Of a DNA stretch of 64,000 bases, positions 1 through 10,078 are shown one piece after another. The position numbers were made by a program, and so were the translations under genes. How positions within the stretch are numbered: the stretch's first letter is position 1; every line of letters starts with the position of its first letter. The notes under the pieces were generated by a model. That model ran no database searches and had not been told where the DNA came from. It saw nothing but the letters and a program-made list of their open reading frames with translations. Source of the stretch: Actinostola sp. cb2023 (Eukaryota > Cnidaria > Anthozoa > Actiniaria > Actinostolidae); NCBI GenBank assembly GCA_033675265.1, contig JAUJYZ010000673.1, positions 58,542-122,541 of the forward strand, in the 5' to 3' direction.

Positions 1-590
1 AATGACCTACAAGACTCATGTAGATACTAATCTTTATTTAGAAAGCAATTTTAGAACTTCAATATAACAAAAGGATTGAATTCTAGATGTGAATTCACGG
101 CGATATCATTTTCCAACGGCTGATCAAATAAGACACAGGAAGCCCAACACATAAGTATATGGTGGGAAGCTCACCGGTTTACAAGTCGTTCTACGTGAGT
201 TTTTCTCTTCAAAAGTCATGAACAGTACTGCACCTACGATTGATGATCAAGATTCCTTCGCAATCGACCAGAATTGCCGGTTTACAATTCGGTTTTCTTC
301 ACTCGAGGATGATGGCGACCTGCCTCTCAACGGCTGTTAGACACTTTTTTCAACGGCTTCAAAGTCAGTTCTAAGATGAAATAATCCCCACTAGGAATTG
401 TTGAAAATGAAGAACATGCTTTGAATTATTACTAGTGAGCGAGCCATTAGACGCTTGAACAAACATGATTAAGGTCGATGGAAACGGATTGAAAACATCG
501 ATAATAATAAAAGTCCACCGTGGACTTTTATTATTTCTCGCTTCTTCGTACCCAGGCTTACGCGGTCATATGGCTTGACACTGCCCCTTT
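1..590 (+). repeat. Dispersed repeat, copy 1 (second copy at 19,248-19,841)
   Basis: Bases 1-590 match 19,248-19,841 closely along their whole length, with scattered substitutions and small indels. The window starts inside or at the edge of this copy. Near its right end is a near-perfect hairpin with 16-17 bp arms and a 1-nt spacer centred at about 519, repeated in copy 2 (19,753-19,787). The copy stops exactly where the TTAA-flanked element at 593 begins. Copy 2 has a 77-codon ORF (19,406-19,639) that is broken here, so I do not call a gene. Confidence 0.85.
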
Positions 591-592
591 AA

Positions 593-3500
593 GAGTACCT
601 GTCAGCAAAAATCAGACATATTCGGAAATATGTGGCACAAGTCAAAAAATCGATTTCTCTCATATTTTAGACTTAGGTAGGCCTTAATGTAAAACAAACC
701 ACTGTATAGTTTGTTTGGCGAAATATGGCTTTGTTTTCGAGAAAAATGACAAAAATAGTTTTCGCCTCAATTTGACCCTTTGCCGCCGATAATTTATGTC
801 AACTGTAAAAGCTTATCACGTCAAAACTATATAATCTAGCGAACTACTGGAACTACCAGTGACTGAGCGATGTCTTAAGTTTTACTTGGTGGAGTTTTGG
901 CGGTTTTTATCGAAGTTTTCGAATTTTTCTAAATTTATTTCCGAAGCATATATTTTACTACAATAAAAGTAGGGTAAAAACAAAAAATATTTTTTCCATG
1001 TGCTACGCAAAATTATTGTCCCAAAACAAGGTATTGTAAAGTTGAAATGATGTACTGTTAGGATCCTTTAAAATTTGTTTGGGTAAATTCTTTTGCGTGA
1101 CTGTTTCAGAGCTTAAAAGTTTCGACAAATTCACCTAAATTACCCGTCGGCGAGATCAAGCGATTTGCATATTGTACACTTGATATGCATACACGGTTTA
1201 TTATTAACCTTTCAACAAGAAAATATGCTATCAAAACAATTGAAAAGTTCCAAGAAACCATATAGCAAAAAATATTAAGCATCTTTAATTGTAAAAGAAC
1301 TGTCCTGACGCTATCCGTTATCTTGCGATGCAACTTTATAGACCTTTATACGTTGGCTGCCAAATTTCACATTTTAGAACGTGGTTAATAGGGTCTTAAT
1401 ATGAATTTGTACTGGACAAAGCTAGACTACGTTTGTATATAATTATTCTCTTCATTTTACGATCACCTAGTACTAATTAGAATCAATGGACAAAAGTTTT
1501 GCTCACTATGAAATCGACAATTGTTATGCACGTGCGAGCTTTCTTTAGACAGGACACAATAAAAGACCTTCAGATGTGCGTGTTCGGGACTCAGCAGTCA
1601 TGTAATATATTCATAGAATATATTGTCATTCTATCTAATAATAATAATAATAATAATTTATATTTCTTATGAATATATTACATCAAGTGCGTGCTACGTA
1701 GCAACACCCGTGTGTGTGTAGTGCGCATATATGAAATGGAGATCGGTATCGCCGCAAAAATGTTCCCGGCGGCAAAAATGATACCCACCGCAAAAGTGAT
1801 TGATCTCTGTCGCAAAAATGATACCCATGCAATTCGCCGCAAAAGTGAGCCGGATAAATATTAGTTAAAAATATATGCCGCATTGTCCATTTTTTAGCAG
1901 TACATGCATGCATACTTTACTAAAAAGTACCTTACCATTTTAAATGAATCCCATTTCAAATGAATCTCATTTCGCATCCATTTCAAATGAATTTCATTTT
2001 CCCATCCATTTCAAATAAATTTCATTTCCCATTTCAAATTAATCTCGTTTCCCATTTGAAATGATTCTCATTTCCCCTATCAAATGAATCTCATTTCCCA
2101 TCCATAACAAATGAATCTCATTTCCCATCCATTTCAAATGATTCTCATTTCCTATTGCAAATTAGTCTCATTTCCCATTTCAAATTAATCTCAATTCCCA
2201 TTTCAAATGAATCGCAATTCCCATTTCAAATGAATCGCAATTCCCTTTTCAAATGATTGTCACATCCCATTTCGAATGAATCTCATTTCCCATCCATTTC
2301 AAATGAATCTCATTTCCCATTTCAAATGACTTTCACATCCCATTTCAAATGAATCTCATTTCCTATTTCCAATGAATTTCATTTCCCATTTCAAATGAAT
2401 CTCATTTCCTATTTCCAATGAATCTCATTTCCCATTTCAAATGAATCTCATTTCCCATTTCAAATGAATCTCATTTCCCATTTCAAATGAATCTCATTTC
2501 CCATTTCAAATGAATCTCAGTTCCCTTTTCAAATGACTATCACATCAGCATTTCAAATAAATCTCATTTCCCATCCATTTCAAATGAATCTCATTTCCTA
2601 TTTCAAATGAATGTCATTTCCTATTTCAAGTGAATCTCATTTCCTATTTCAAGTGAATGTCATTTCCCATTTCAAATGAATCTCAGTTCCCATTTCAAAT
2701 TAATCTCAGTTCCCATTTCAAATGACTTTCACATCTCATTTCAATTCATACAATTCATGTATGTTAGAATTAATTTATTAGAAAATTCAATAAATGATTG
2801 TAAATTTAAGAGTTGTCCGACTTATTCAGAACAATATCGTAAAACGTCCTGTAGATCAATACTGAACAATGCTGAAAGACGAAATAAATTCGGAACATTA
2901 GCTAGATCTACCTCTCTTGGTTATACCATCATTTTTGTAGCACTCGTTTAATTGGGTAATATAGGCGAAGTTTTGTTTGTCTGACTTTGTATCTTTCTCT
3001 AAAACTTTCATAGTTAGTTTTCATATTGATAAAGAAAATGAGTTCTTATTATATCTTTCGAGGTCGGGAACGATCAGGTAGTGAATTTTAAAATAAAACG
3101 ACCAATGAACAACCCGGCTCGCAGCCAAACCAGACAATGAAATTGACTAATTAGAAACATTTGTTCCTAGAATCGCTTGTGTCATTGCGAGTTTATGTCT
3201 AGTTAGTTTAACTGAAAATATGGAAGATGTTTGCTGTTCGTTCACATCGTTGGTTCGTTGGAGATAGCTGTGGGCATGATCGGAAAGACAGAAAAGACCG
3301 AAAAGACACTTATCGTGCAACAAGGAAATAGTAGCACACAAGTTGTTTACCGTCTTCAGGTTCCGAAAATGAAGTCGAGTTCACTCTGTGTCGCGCTGGT
3401 ATATTTTCAAATCCTGCAAACATAGATACTTGGTCAATTTGTCCACACCATCGCTCAAAGCTATAGGACTAGAATACAAGATGCAGGGTTCCCGTGTCGA

Positions 3501-4074
3501 ACTCTGTACAATTATGCAAATCGCTTGATCTCGCCGACGGGTAATTTAGGTGAATTTGTCGAAACTTTTAAGCTCTGAAACATCACGCAAAAGAATTTAC
3601 CCAAACAAATTTTAAAGGATCCTAACAGTACATCATTTCAACTTTACAATTCCTTGTTTTGGGACAATAATTTTGCGTAGCACATGGAAAAAATATTTTT
3701 TGTTTTTACCCTACCCTACTTTTATTGTAGTAAAATATATGCTTCGGAAATACATTTAGAAAAATTCGAAACCTTCGATAAAAACCGCCAAAACTCCACC
3801 AAGTAAAACTTAAGACTGGTAGTTCCAGTAGTTCGCTAGATTATATAGTTTTGACGTGATACGCTTTTAAAGTTGACATAAATTATCGGCCGGCAAAGGG
3901 TCAAATTGAGGCGAAAACTATTTTTGTCATTTTTCTCGAAAACAAAGCCATATTTCGCCAAACAAACTATACCGTGGTTTGTCTTACATTACGGCCTACC
4001 TAAGTCTAAAATATGAGCGAAATCGATTTTTCGACTTGTGCCACCAGATGTCTGATTTTTGCTGACAGGTACTC
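593..4074. mobile_element. 3.5-kb fold-back DNA element flanked by TTAA
   Basis: Long terminal inverted repeats are visible: 593-1,170 pairs with 3,512-4,074 and both ends begin GAGTACCTGTCAGCAAAAAT read inward. The direct flanks are TTAA (589-592 and 4,075-4,078). TTAA target duplications are typical of the piggyBac and Kolobok superfamilies. No transposase ORF is present between the arms, so it is probably non-autonomous. The interior holds a 23-bp minisatellite. Superfamily assignment is inference; the inverted repeat and TTAA flanks are seen directly. Confidence 0.8.
1936..2747 (+). repeat. 23-bp minisatellite inside the TTAA element
   Basis: About 35 imperfect copies of a 23-bp unit of the form CCCATTTCAAATGAATCTCA plus three bases. 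Variants swap ATCT for TTTC or ATGT, or replace one unit with a CCATCC spacer. It makes up most of the non-inverted centre of the 593-4,074 element. Open frames across it are by-products of the repeat. Confidence 0.9.
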
Positions 4075-4078
4075 TTAA

Positions 4079-4231
4079 ACTAGTAGGATAGGGACTGGCG
4101 GTTAGTAGAGACTGATAGGGACTAGCTAGTGGTTAAACTAGTAGAGACTGATAACTAGTGGTTAAACTAGTAGGATAGGACTATAGCGGTTGGTTATAAT
4201 TAAACTAGTGGATAATGATAGGGACTAGTAG
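4079..4231 (+). repeat. Degenerate ACTAGTRG-rich short tandem tract
   Basis: Irregular repetition of actagtagg, gatagggact and ggttaaactag motifs between two TTAA-flanked elements. It contains several TTAA tetramers that could serve as insertion targets for the neighbouring elements. Confidence 0.6.
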
Positions 4232-4235
4232 TTAA

Positions 4236-4916
4236 GGTGGCTCGAAGTAGTTTTTAACTGACCACTCTTCTACTTTTCATTCGGCGAATTGACAGACTTA
4301 TCCTAGACCGATCAGAACGAATTTTGCACCAGTTATCGGGCAAATATGGAAATTTAGAATTACGGTATGTCAATTTCAGTTCGATCGAGGTTTCCTTGGC
4401 AACGATAAACAAAGATCGTTGAAATCAGTTTTTCTAAAATATCTCAAGATTTCGATGAGCTCTAGACAGGCAACTATATGTATGATAAACTACATACCAA
4501 GGCAAAGTAGCTGAGACAGAATTCAAATCAGTTGATCAGAGCGATTTTGAATAATTCGTCTAATTAAATATATTCTTTAAGCGAATTATTCAAAATCGCT
4601 CTGATCAAAAAGTTTGAATTCTGTCTCAGCTACTTTGTCTATGTATGTAGTTTATCATGCATATAGTCGCTTGTCTAAAGCTCATCGAAATCTGATATTG
4701 AGATATTTTAGTAAAACTGATTTCAACGATCTTTGTTTATCGTTGCCAAGGAAACCTCGATCGATCTGAAATTGACATGATTCTAAATTTCCATCTTTGC
4801 CCGATAACTGATGCAAAAGTCGTTCTGATCGGTCTAGGATATAAGTCTGTCAATTCGCCGAATGAAAACAAGAAGTACGTTCAGTAAAAAACTACTTCGA
4901 GCCACCTCGAGCCACC
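4236..4916. mobile_element. 681-bp fold-back element flanked by TTAA
   Basis: Nearly the whole element is one inverted repeat: GGTGGCTCGAAGTAG at the left end pairs with its complement at the right, and pairing continues to a centre near 4,570. TTAA lies directly outside both ends (4,232-4,235 and 4,917-4,920). The right end has a short duplication of the terminal motif. No coding capacity is seen. The GGTGGCT terminus is shared with the 5,561-7,324 element, so both probably used the same transposase. Confidence 0.8.
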
Positions 4917-4920
4917 TTAA

Positions 4921-5556
4921 ACTAGTAGAGGCAGGAATACAGTCGCTTTTTGGCGCTAGACCCCTGTGGCGCGAGCGCCAAAGAGCGGCTGTACATGTAT
5001 ATTCGCAGGCTAGGACTATGAGAGAATATTTGATTGAATAATAAAATGTGAGCATAGAAACTTGTGCTGTATAAATACTTCCACCCTCATTTCTTTCAAC
5101 GAGTATTTCGAATTCTGACTGTCATTATGAAAACGCCTTTAGATCAACGACGCTACTCCCCGCGTTGCGTGACGACAAAGATAAGGGCTTGCAAATAAGT
5201 CAATATTATTAGGGAAGACACGAGATCGCTGTGTCCTCCTCGCTTCCAAGGGCAAGCAAGGGATTCTAAAAAACACGTCTTTACTGAAACTCGTCTTTAC
5301 TGAGTCTGGATCGGAGGCCGGGTAAAGGAGCGATTGTTAGCATGTATATTTGCTATCTTAAATTCGAGTTGAAATAAAGTTTATTGTATTGTATTGTAGA
5401 CTAGACCAGACGAATCAGTCGTGTCGAAATGAGCATAAGAAGTTGAGTCAGGCGTCTATCAGCTTTTGAAAACGGCGTATACTACAAGATAGTTTCAATC
5501 GAACTTTGATTTCACCACTGGACGGATCGTCGACTAGACTTCTCACTAGGGGAGAC
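4921..5556. other. Non-coding interval with a short hairpin
   Basis: No convincing gene. A GC-rich imperfect stem-loop lies at about 4,938-4,996, where cagtcgctttttggcgct pairs with agcgccaaagagcggctg. An AATAAA-like tract followed by a TTGTA repeat is near 5,370-5,400. Nothing else is recognised. Confidence 0.4.
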
Positions 5557-5560
5557 TTAA

Positions 5561-7324
5561 GGTGGCTGGACTGTGTTTTTAGGTGGCGTTACCTTCCATG
5601 TTTGAACGGAAAATTCGTTGCTGCTGACAAACTAATTTAAAATCAATTTTTATACCAAGTCTAGAGATAGATTAAAGTTTGCCATGATATATGTTTCATC
5701 ACGATCGGAGTTATTCTAGCGCCAAAATGACGTTATTACGCTTTTTGAATAAATTCGATTTTCAGAGAGATTAGAGTTTTGTTTAAAAAATTGTCTTCAA
5801 GACATAAAGTTCACATGGTCGTCTTCAAGTTTACGAAGTTTCGATGATTTCTATGGAAGCGTTTGCAAATACATCGAATCGGAACTTTTTGGTAACGAAT
5901 TTGTAAACAATCCTAAACAATTGTGTCGGGTACCCGAAAACTTCGCTTTACGGACTATAAGTAAACTTCTTTTGAGCTCATATTGTTCTGCAACCTTTTC
6001 GGGATTCCTTTTAGGAAACGGAAAGAAATCGCTTCATTCGATTTCGAAAAATACGAGTTCCAGTAAAGATATGCATTTTGTCTTTTGTCAAGGATTTCAC
6101 TTGTCTTTACTGAAAGGGGTAAAACTTAAAAATCCGGTGATGAATTTTTCTCTAACTACCAAGTCAATTAGTTTAGATAGCACATTCATCAACCCTGAAG
6201 TTTCAAGTTCATTGAAACACTTTAACACGGTCAAATCTTTTTTCTCAAATCCGAAGACTTTTGCATGCCCATTTCCAGAATATGACAACCGCATCTTATT
6301 TGTGTTATGTTTTATTTGTCATGCATCTCTATTGTACAGAATACTTGCTAAAGTTGTGCATTCCAACACACCATGCATTCCATGCACCGCCTGATTGCCT
6401 TCCGAATCCCTTCGGTATCTCGGATATGGGCATTGTCACACAATTGTATTATATTATTATATTATCATACTCGGACGGGACTCGGAAGGTAGTCAGGCGG
6501 TGCATGGAATGCATGGTGTGTTGGAATGCACAACTTTAGCAAGTATTCTGTACAATAGAGATGCATGACAAAGAAAACATAACACAACTAGATGCGGTTG
6601 TCATATTCTGGAAATGGGCATGCAAAAGTCTTCGGATTTGAGAAAAAATATTTGACCGTGTTAAAGTGTTTCAATGAACTTGAAACTTCAGGGTTGATGA
6701 ATGTGCTATCTAAACTAATTGACTTGGTAGTTAGAGAAAAATTCATCACCGGATTTTTAAGTTTTACCCCTTTCAGTAAAGACAAGTGAAATCCTTGACA
6801 AAAGACAAAATGCATATCTTTACTGGAACTCGTATTTTTCGAAATCGAATGAAGCGATTTCTTTCCGTTTCCTAAAAGGAATCCCGAAAAGGTTGCAGAA
6901 CAATATGAGCTCAAAAGAAGTTTACTTATAGTCCGTAAAGCGAGTTTTCGGGCACCCGACACAATTGTTTAGGATTGTTTACAAATTCGTTACCAAAAAG
7001 TTCCGATTCGATCTATTTGCAAACGCTTCCATAGAAATCATCGAACCTTCGTAAACTTGAAGACGACCATATGAACTTTATGTTGTGAAGACAATTTTTT
7101 AAACAAAACTCTACTCTCTCTGAAAATCGAATGTATTCAAAAAGCGTAATAACGTCATTTTGGCGCTAGAATAACTCCGATCATGATCAAACATATATCA
7201 TGGCAAACTTTAATCTATCTCTAGACTTGGTACAAAAATTGATTTTAAATTAGCTTGTCAGCAGCAACGAATTTTCCGTTCAAACATGGAAGGTAACGCC
7301 ACCTAAAAACCCAGTCCAGCCACC
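5561..7324. mobile_element. 1.76-kb fold-back element flanked by TTAA
   Basis: Two arms of about 840 bp (5,561 to about 6,395 and about 6,490 to 7,324) are near-perfect reverse complements around a 90-bp centre. Ends are GGTGGCTGGACTG and its complement. TTAA flanks lie at 5,557-5,560 and 7,325-7,328. Open frames of 157 and 124 codons in the arms (5,921-6,394 plus; 6,588-6,962 minus) are mirror images of each other with no recognisable domain, so I treat them as chance frames. Likely a non-autonomous TTAA-target element related to 4,236-4,916. Confidence 0.85.
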
Positions 7325-7766
7325 TTAAGCAATCGTTGTAGAATAGAAAGACAAAACAAACAGTACCTTATTTAAGTTCCTGAAGTTATCACGATGTTAC
7401 AGGATCACTGGTTTCTGTTTGCAAGCTCTGAGTTCACACAACAACTCGTGCATCAGCACAATGAATGCAGTAAATAACAATCGAGCAATTTACATGTGCT
7501 GTTACGCTTCGTTTCACCAGCCAATTCGGAACAACCGGAACATGCCCGGAACACCCAAAAATATATACATGGATAAAAACAAAATATGTAATACATAGGT
7601 GAACGGCATTAAAAAAATATCCAGAAAATGCTGACACTTAAATAAAACCGAGATGATGGCTAAATCGAATAAACAAGTCTACACTTTGATATTTCATTCT
7701 AAAGACAAAAGAATACATTAATAAAGCCGCATTTCAATAAGCCAGTTCAGAGTTTAAGATTTTTAA

Positions 7767-7890
7767 AAGGTTCAGTGCGCATACGATTGTATCCCGATTT
7801 TATCACCTTCTTTTGTTATTTAAAAATAACACAAACGTTAACAAAAGAAGGTGATATAATCGGGATAAAATCGCATGCGCACTGAACCTT
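7767..7890. mobile_element. Small hairpin element (124 bp)
   Basis: AAGGTTCAGTGCGCAT at the left end pairs with ATGCGCACTGAACCTT at the right, and pairing extends for about 55 bp per arm through a TATCACCTTCTTTTGTTA core. The size and structure resemble a MITE. No target duplication is clear. Confidence 0.65.
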
Positions 7891-7893
7891 ATA

Positions 7894-7948
7894 TTAGCCT
7901 GCGCTCGCAGCCGTGTTTAGTGTCGTCACGCAACGCGGTTTTGAAAAT
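7894..7948 (+). mobile_element. Fragment of a TAGCCTGCG-ended element
   Basis: Begins TAGCCTGCGCTCGCAGCCGT and continues with the same tgtcgtcacgcaacgc stretch found in the ends of the 8,207-8,757 element. The matching second end is not seen here, so it is a solo or truncated end. Confidence 0.5.
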
Positions 7949-8024
7949 AAACATAGCGCGAGTACCACAACCAATCAACCAATCAATATTTAGTATTATT
8001 TGACATAGTACCTTATTAATACTC

Positions 8025-8835
8025 GATATCAAAATCGATGTGAGTTGAACGTATTTATTTGGTTGGATTGGATTCATATTTGCTGCCCACCATCGACGAT
8101 ATAAACCTTCAGTAAACACGACAAGAACTTCAAGGATAAAGAGAGCGATTGTGCAATTCTCGAGTCGATACTAGTAAATATAGCCCGGCTTAGTCCCCTC
8201 GATGGTTAGTCTCCCTCGCAGCCGTGCTAAGTGTCGTCACGCAACGCTCTCTCCCCTCAGACACGGCTGCTTACCCAAGCTAAACATTCCGTTCCACAGA
8301 ATTAGCCAATCAGAGCTCTTTGCCCGAAAACAGGCCAAGGTTCGCGCCATACCGAACATACCAAAGACCAGTGACAAACAAGATGACGTCCATTGACGAA
8401 GCGTTTTGCCTTGCAGCGAAATAATTTCATATGAACGAGTATCAAAGAGTTTAACTGGGCAATACACTAAACCAAGACTAAACCAATACACTAAACACGG
8501 CTGCCAGGAAGACTAGTAAATCGTGTATGTGAATTCATTTCCTAACTTTGCAATGTTCTTAGGTAAATAAACAACGAAACATGAGCATGGGAGTGTCGAG
8601 TTGTTGACAACCGTCCAGTGAACATGAATATCGAATAACTTGATATGATTGGCTAAACACTTACAATTGGAACGGAATGTTTAGCTTGGGTAAGCAGCCG
8701 TGTCTGAGGGGAGAGAGCGTTGCGCGACGACACTTAGCACGGCTGCGAGGGAGACTATTCGATGATGGGCAGCAAATATGAATCCAATCCAACTGAAATA
8801 AATACGTTCAACTCACATCGATTTTGATATCGTTT
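8025..8835. mobile_element. Outer inverted repeat enclosing a nested element
   Basis: The segment at about 8,025-8,101 (gatatcaaaatcgatgtgag onward, ending at gctgcccaccatcga) is repeated in reverse complement at about 8,757-8,835. The inner element 8,207-8,757 lies against the right arm. The layout suggests an older fold-back sequence later hit by the inner element. Confidence 0.6.
8207..8757. mobile_element. 551-bp DNA element, possibly Mutator-like
   Basis: Ends TAGTCTCCCTCGCAGCCGTG and complement; the arms match for about 95 bp each (to about 8,300 and from about 8,650). Flanking 9-mers CTCGATGGT (8,198-8,206) and TTCGATGAT (8,758-8,766) agree at 7 of 9 positions, which fits a decayed 9-bp target duplication as made by Mutator-like elements. 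The right flank is also part of an older inverted repeat, so the duplication is less certain. No transposase seen. Confidence 0.6.
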
Positions 8836-9447
8836 ACTTTTTCAGCCGAAGCAATATAAACAATCTACGTATACAGCGAACGGTATCAACTCAAACTCGA
8901 CAATAAACAACCAGCCGACGCTTTGTCAGTTTTTAGAATCATTCCACTCCTCCCCCACGTATTATCATTTCCCCCCTGATAAACAGAAGGACGCATGTCA
9001 ATCAAAGAGTCCGCTAAGTTAATGAATATTGATTAGTTGTCGAGTTTTACAAGTCTCGTTCGCTGATCTCCCCTCCTTCCACCACAGGAAGCCCAAGCAA
9101 ACACAGGAAGCCCAAGCAGCGTACTTCGCGGAGGAAAAACGAACGAGACTTGGAGCAAGTCTACGCGAGCACATGCTTTGAGTCTTGTCGAGGAAATATT
9201 GTGTAAGCTTGCCGTTGTAAAGCCATGGATGCTGCCAAGTCTAATATGCTCACTCCACATACAAACGCACACGACGTTCGCGGTAGATCCACGTAACAGA
9301 ATATACAGATCTCATTGTATACCAAGTTTATTTATTATACAAGTGCTAGACGTGATTGTGAACGAGGTCGTTGAATCCAGTAGATTACCAGTACGAACGC
9401 TGAAACGTCTATCAGAATTATATCTTACGCAAATCCGGCGAAGAAAC
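8836..9447. other. No recognisable gene
   Basis: Mixed sequence with a small internal duplication around 9,085-9,115 (cacaggaagcccaagca twice). Short open frames of 79 and 90 codons overlap on opposite strands and show no recognisable domain. Confidence 0.4.
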
Positions 9448-9519
9448 TAGCCTGCGTGGCCCTCCCCCTCCCCTCCTCCTCCCCAATCCCCTCCTCTCCA
9501 GGGCCAGCTACGCAGGCTA
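9448..9519. mobile_element. 72-bp micro-MITE with perfect 9-bp target duplication
   Basis: TAGCCTGCGTGGCCCT at the left end and AGGGCCAGCTACGCAGGCTA at the right form inverted ends around a CCCTCC-rich centre. The 9-mer CGAAGAAAC lies directly on both sides (9,439-9,447 and 9,520-9,528). A 9-bp duplication is characteristic of Mutator-like elements, and the terminus resembles the fragment at 7,894. Confidence 0.85.
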
Positions 9520-9618
9520 CGAAGAAACTGAACGGGTTTGTAATTAACAAAGAAATAATTAATATTGCTAAGCTTATTTATTTATGTCATTAAGTAAATT
9601 AGACACAAGCCTAGTAAA

Positions 9619-9767
9619 TATAGAGTACAAACCATATGTCCGTGAAACAATACTAACTAATTAGTACTAAATAGCACTGATGAAACAATAGAAAACAATA
9701 GAGATAACACTATTTAGTACTATTTAGTAATAGTACTATTTCACGGACATATGGTTTGCACTCTATA
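9619..9767. mobile_element. 149-bp MITE with TATAGAGT ends
   Basis: TATAGAGTACAAACCATATG pairs with the right end CATATGGTTTGCACTCTATA, then both arms share GTCCGTGAAA. The interior is AT-rich with tttagtacta repeats. TA at both tips fits a Tc1/mariner-type TA target, but this is inference. Confidence 0.75.
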
Positions 9768-10078
9768 TTATCATTGTATACTTGTAATTTACCACTGTCT
9801 GTTTACAAGACTACATGATATAAGACTCAGAACCATAATGTAACTCACGGTTCTTCTATGTCAGTTTACAACATTTTACGGTAACTTGTATCAGCCCATC
9901 GAGTGCGCGCTATGTGGAGCGTCTAGTTGTTGTTTATGTATATATTGGCTTCTATTAGATTGTCGTACGTTGTTGCTGGAGTTCTATAATTCGTTCGCCA
10001 TGATTTGTTGTCGTTGTACTTCATAGTCTCTTTCTCAAACTTCGATTCCTATCTCTTTTTTCAAGAATGTATTTATAT
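9768..10078. other. Left flank of the tandem array
   Basis: No gene recognised. The flank ends in tttatatatg directly before the first 130-bp block. The right flank of the array begins atatatataa, so the two flanks look like halves of one AT-rich locus into which the array grew. Confidence 0.4.

Noticed and set aside
5921..6962. 157- and 124-codon frames as a gene pair
   Set aside because: They are mirror images in the two arms of one fold-back element, with no recognisable domain.
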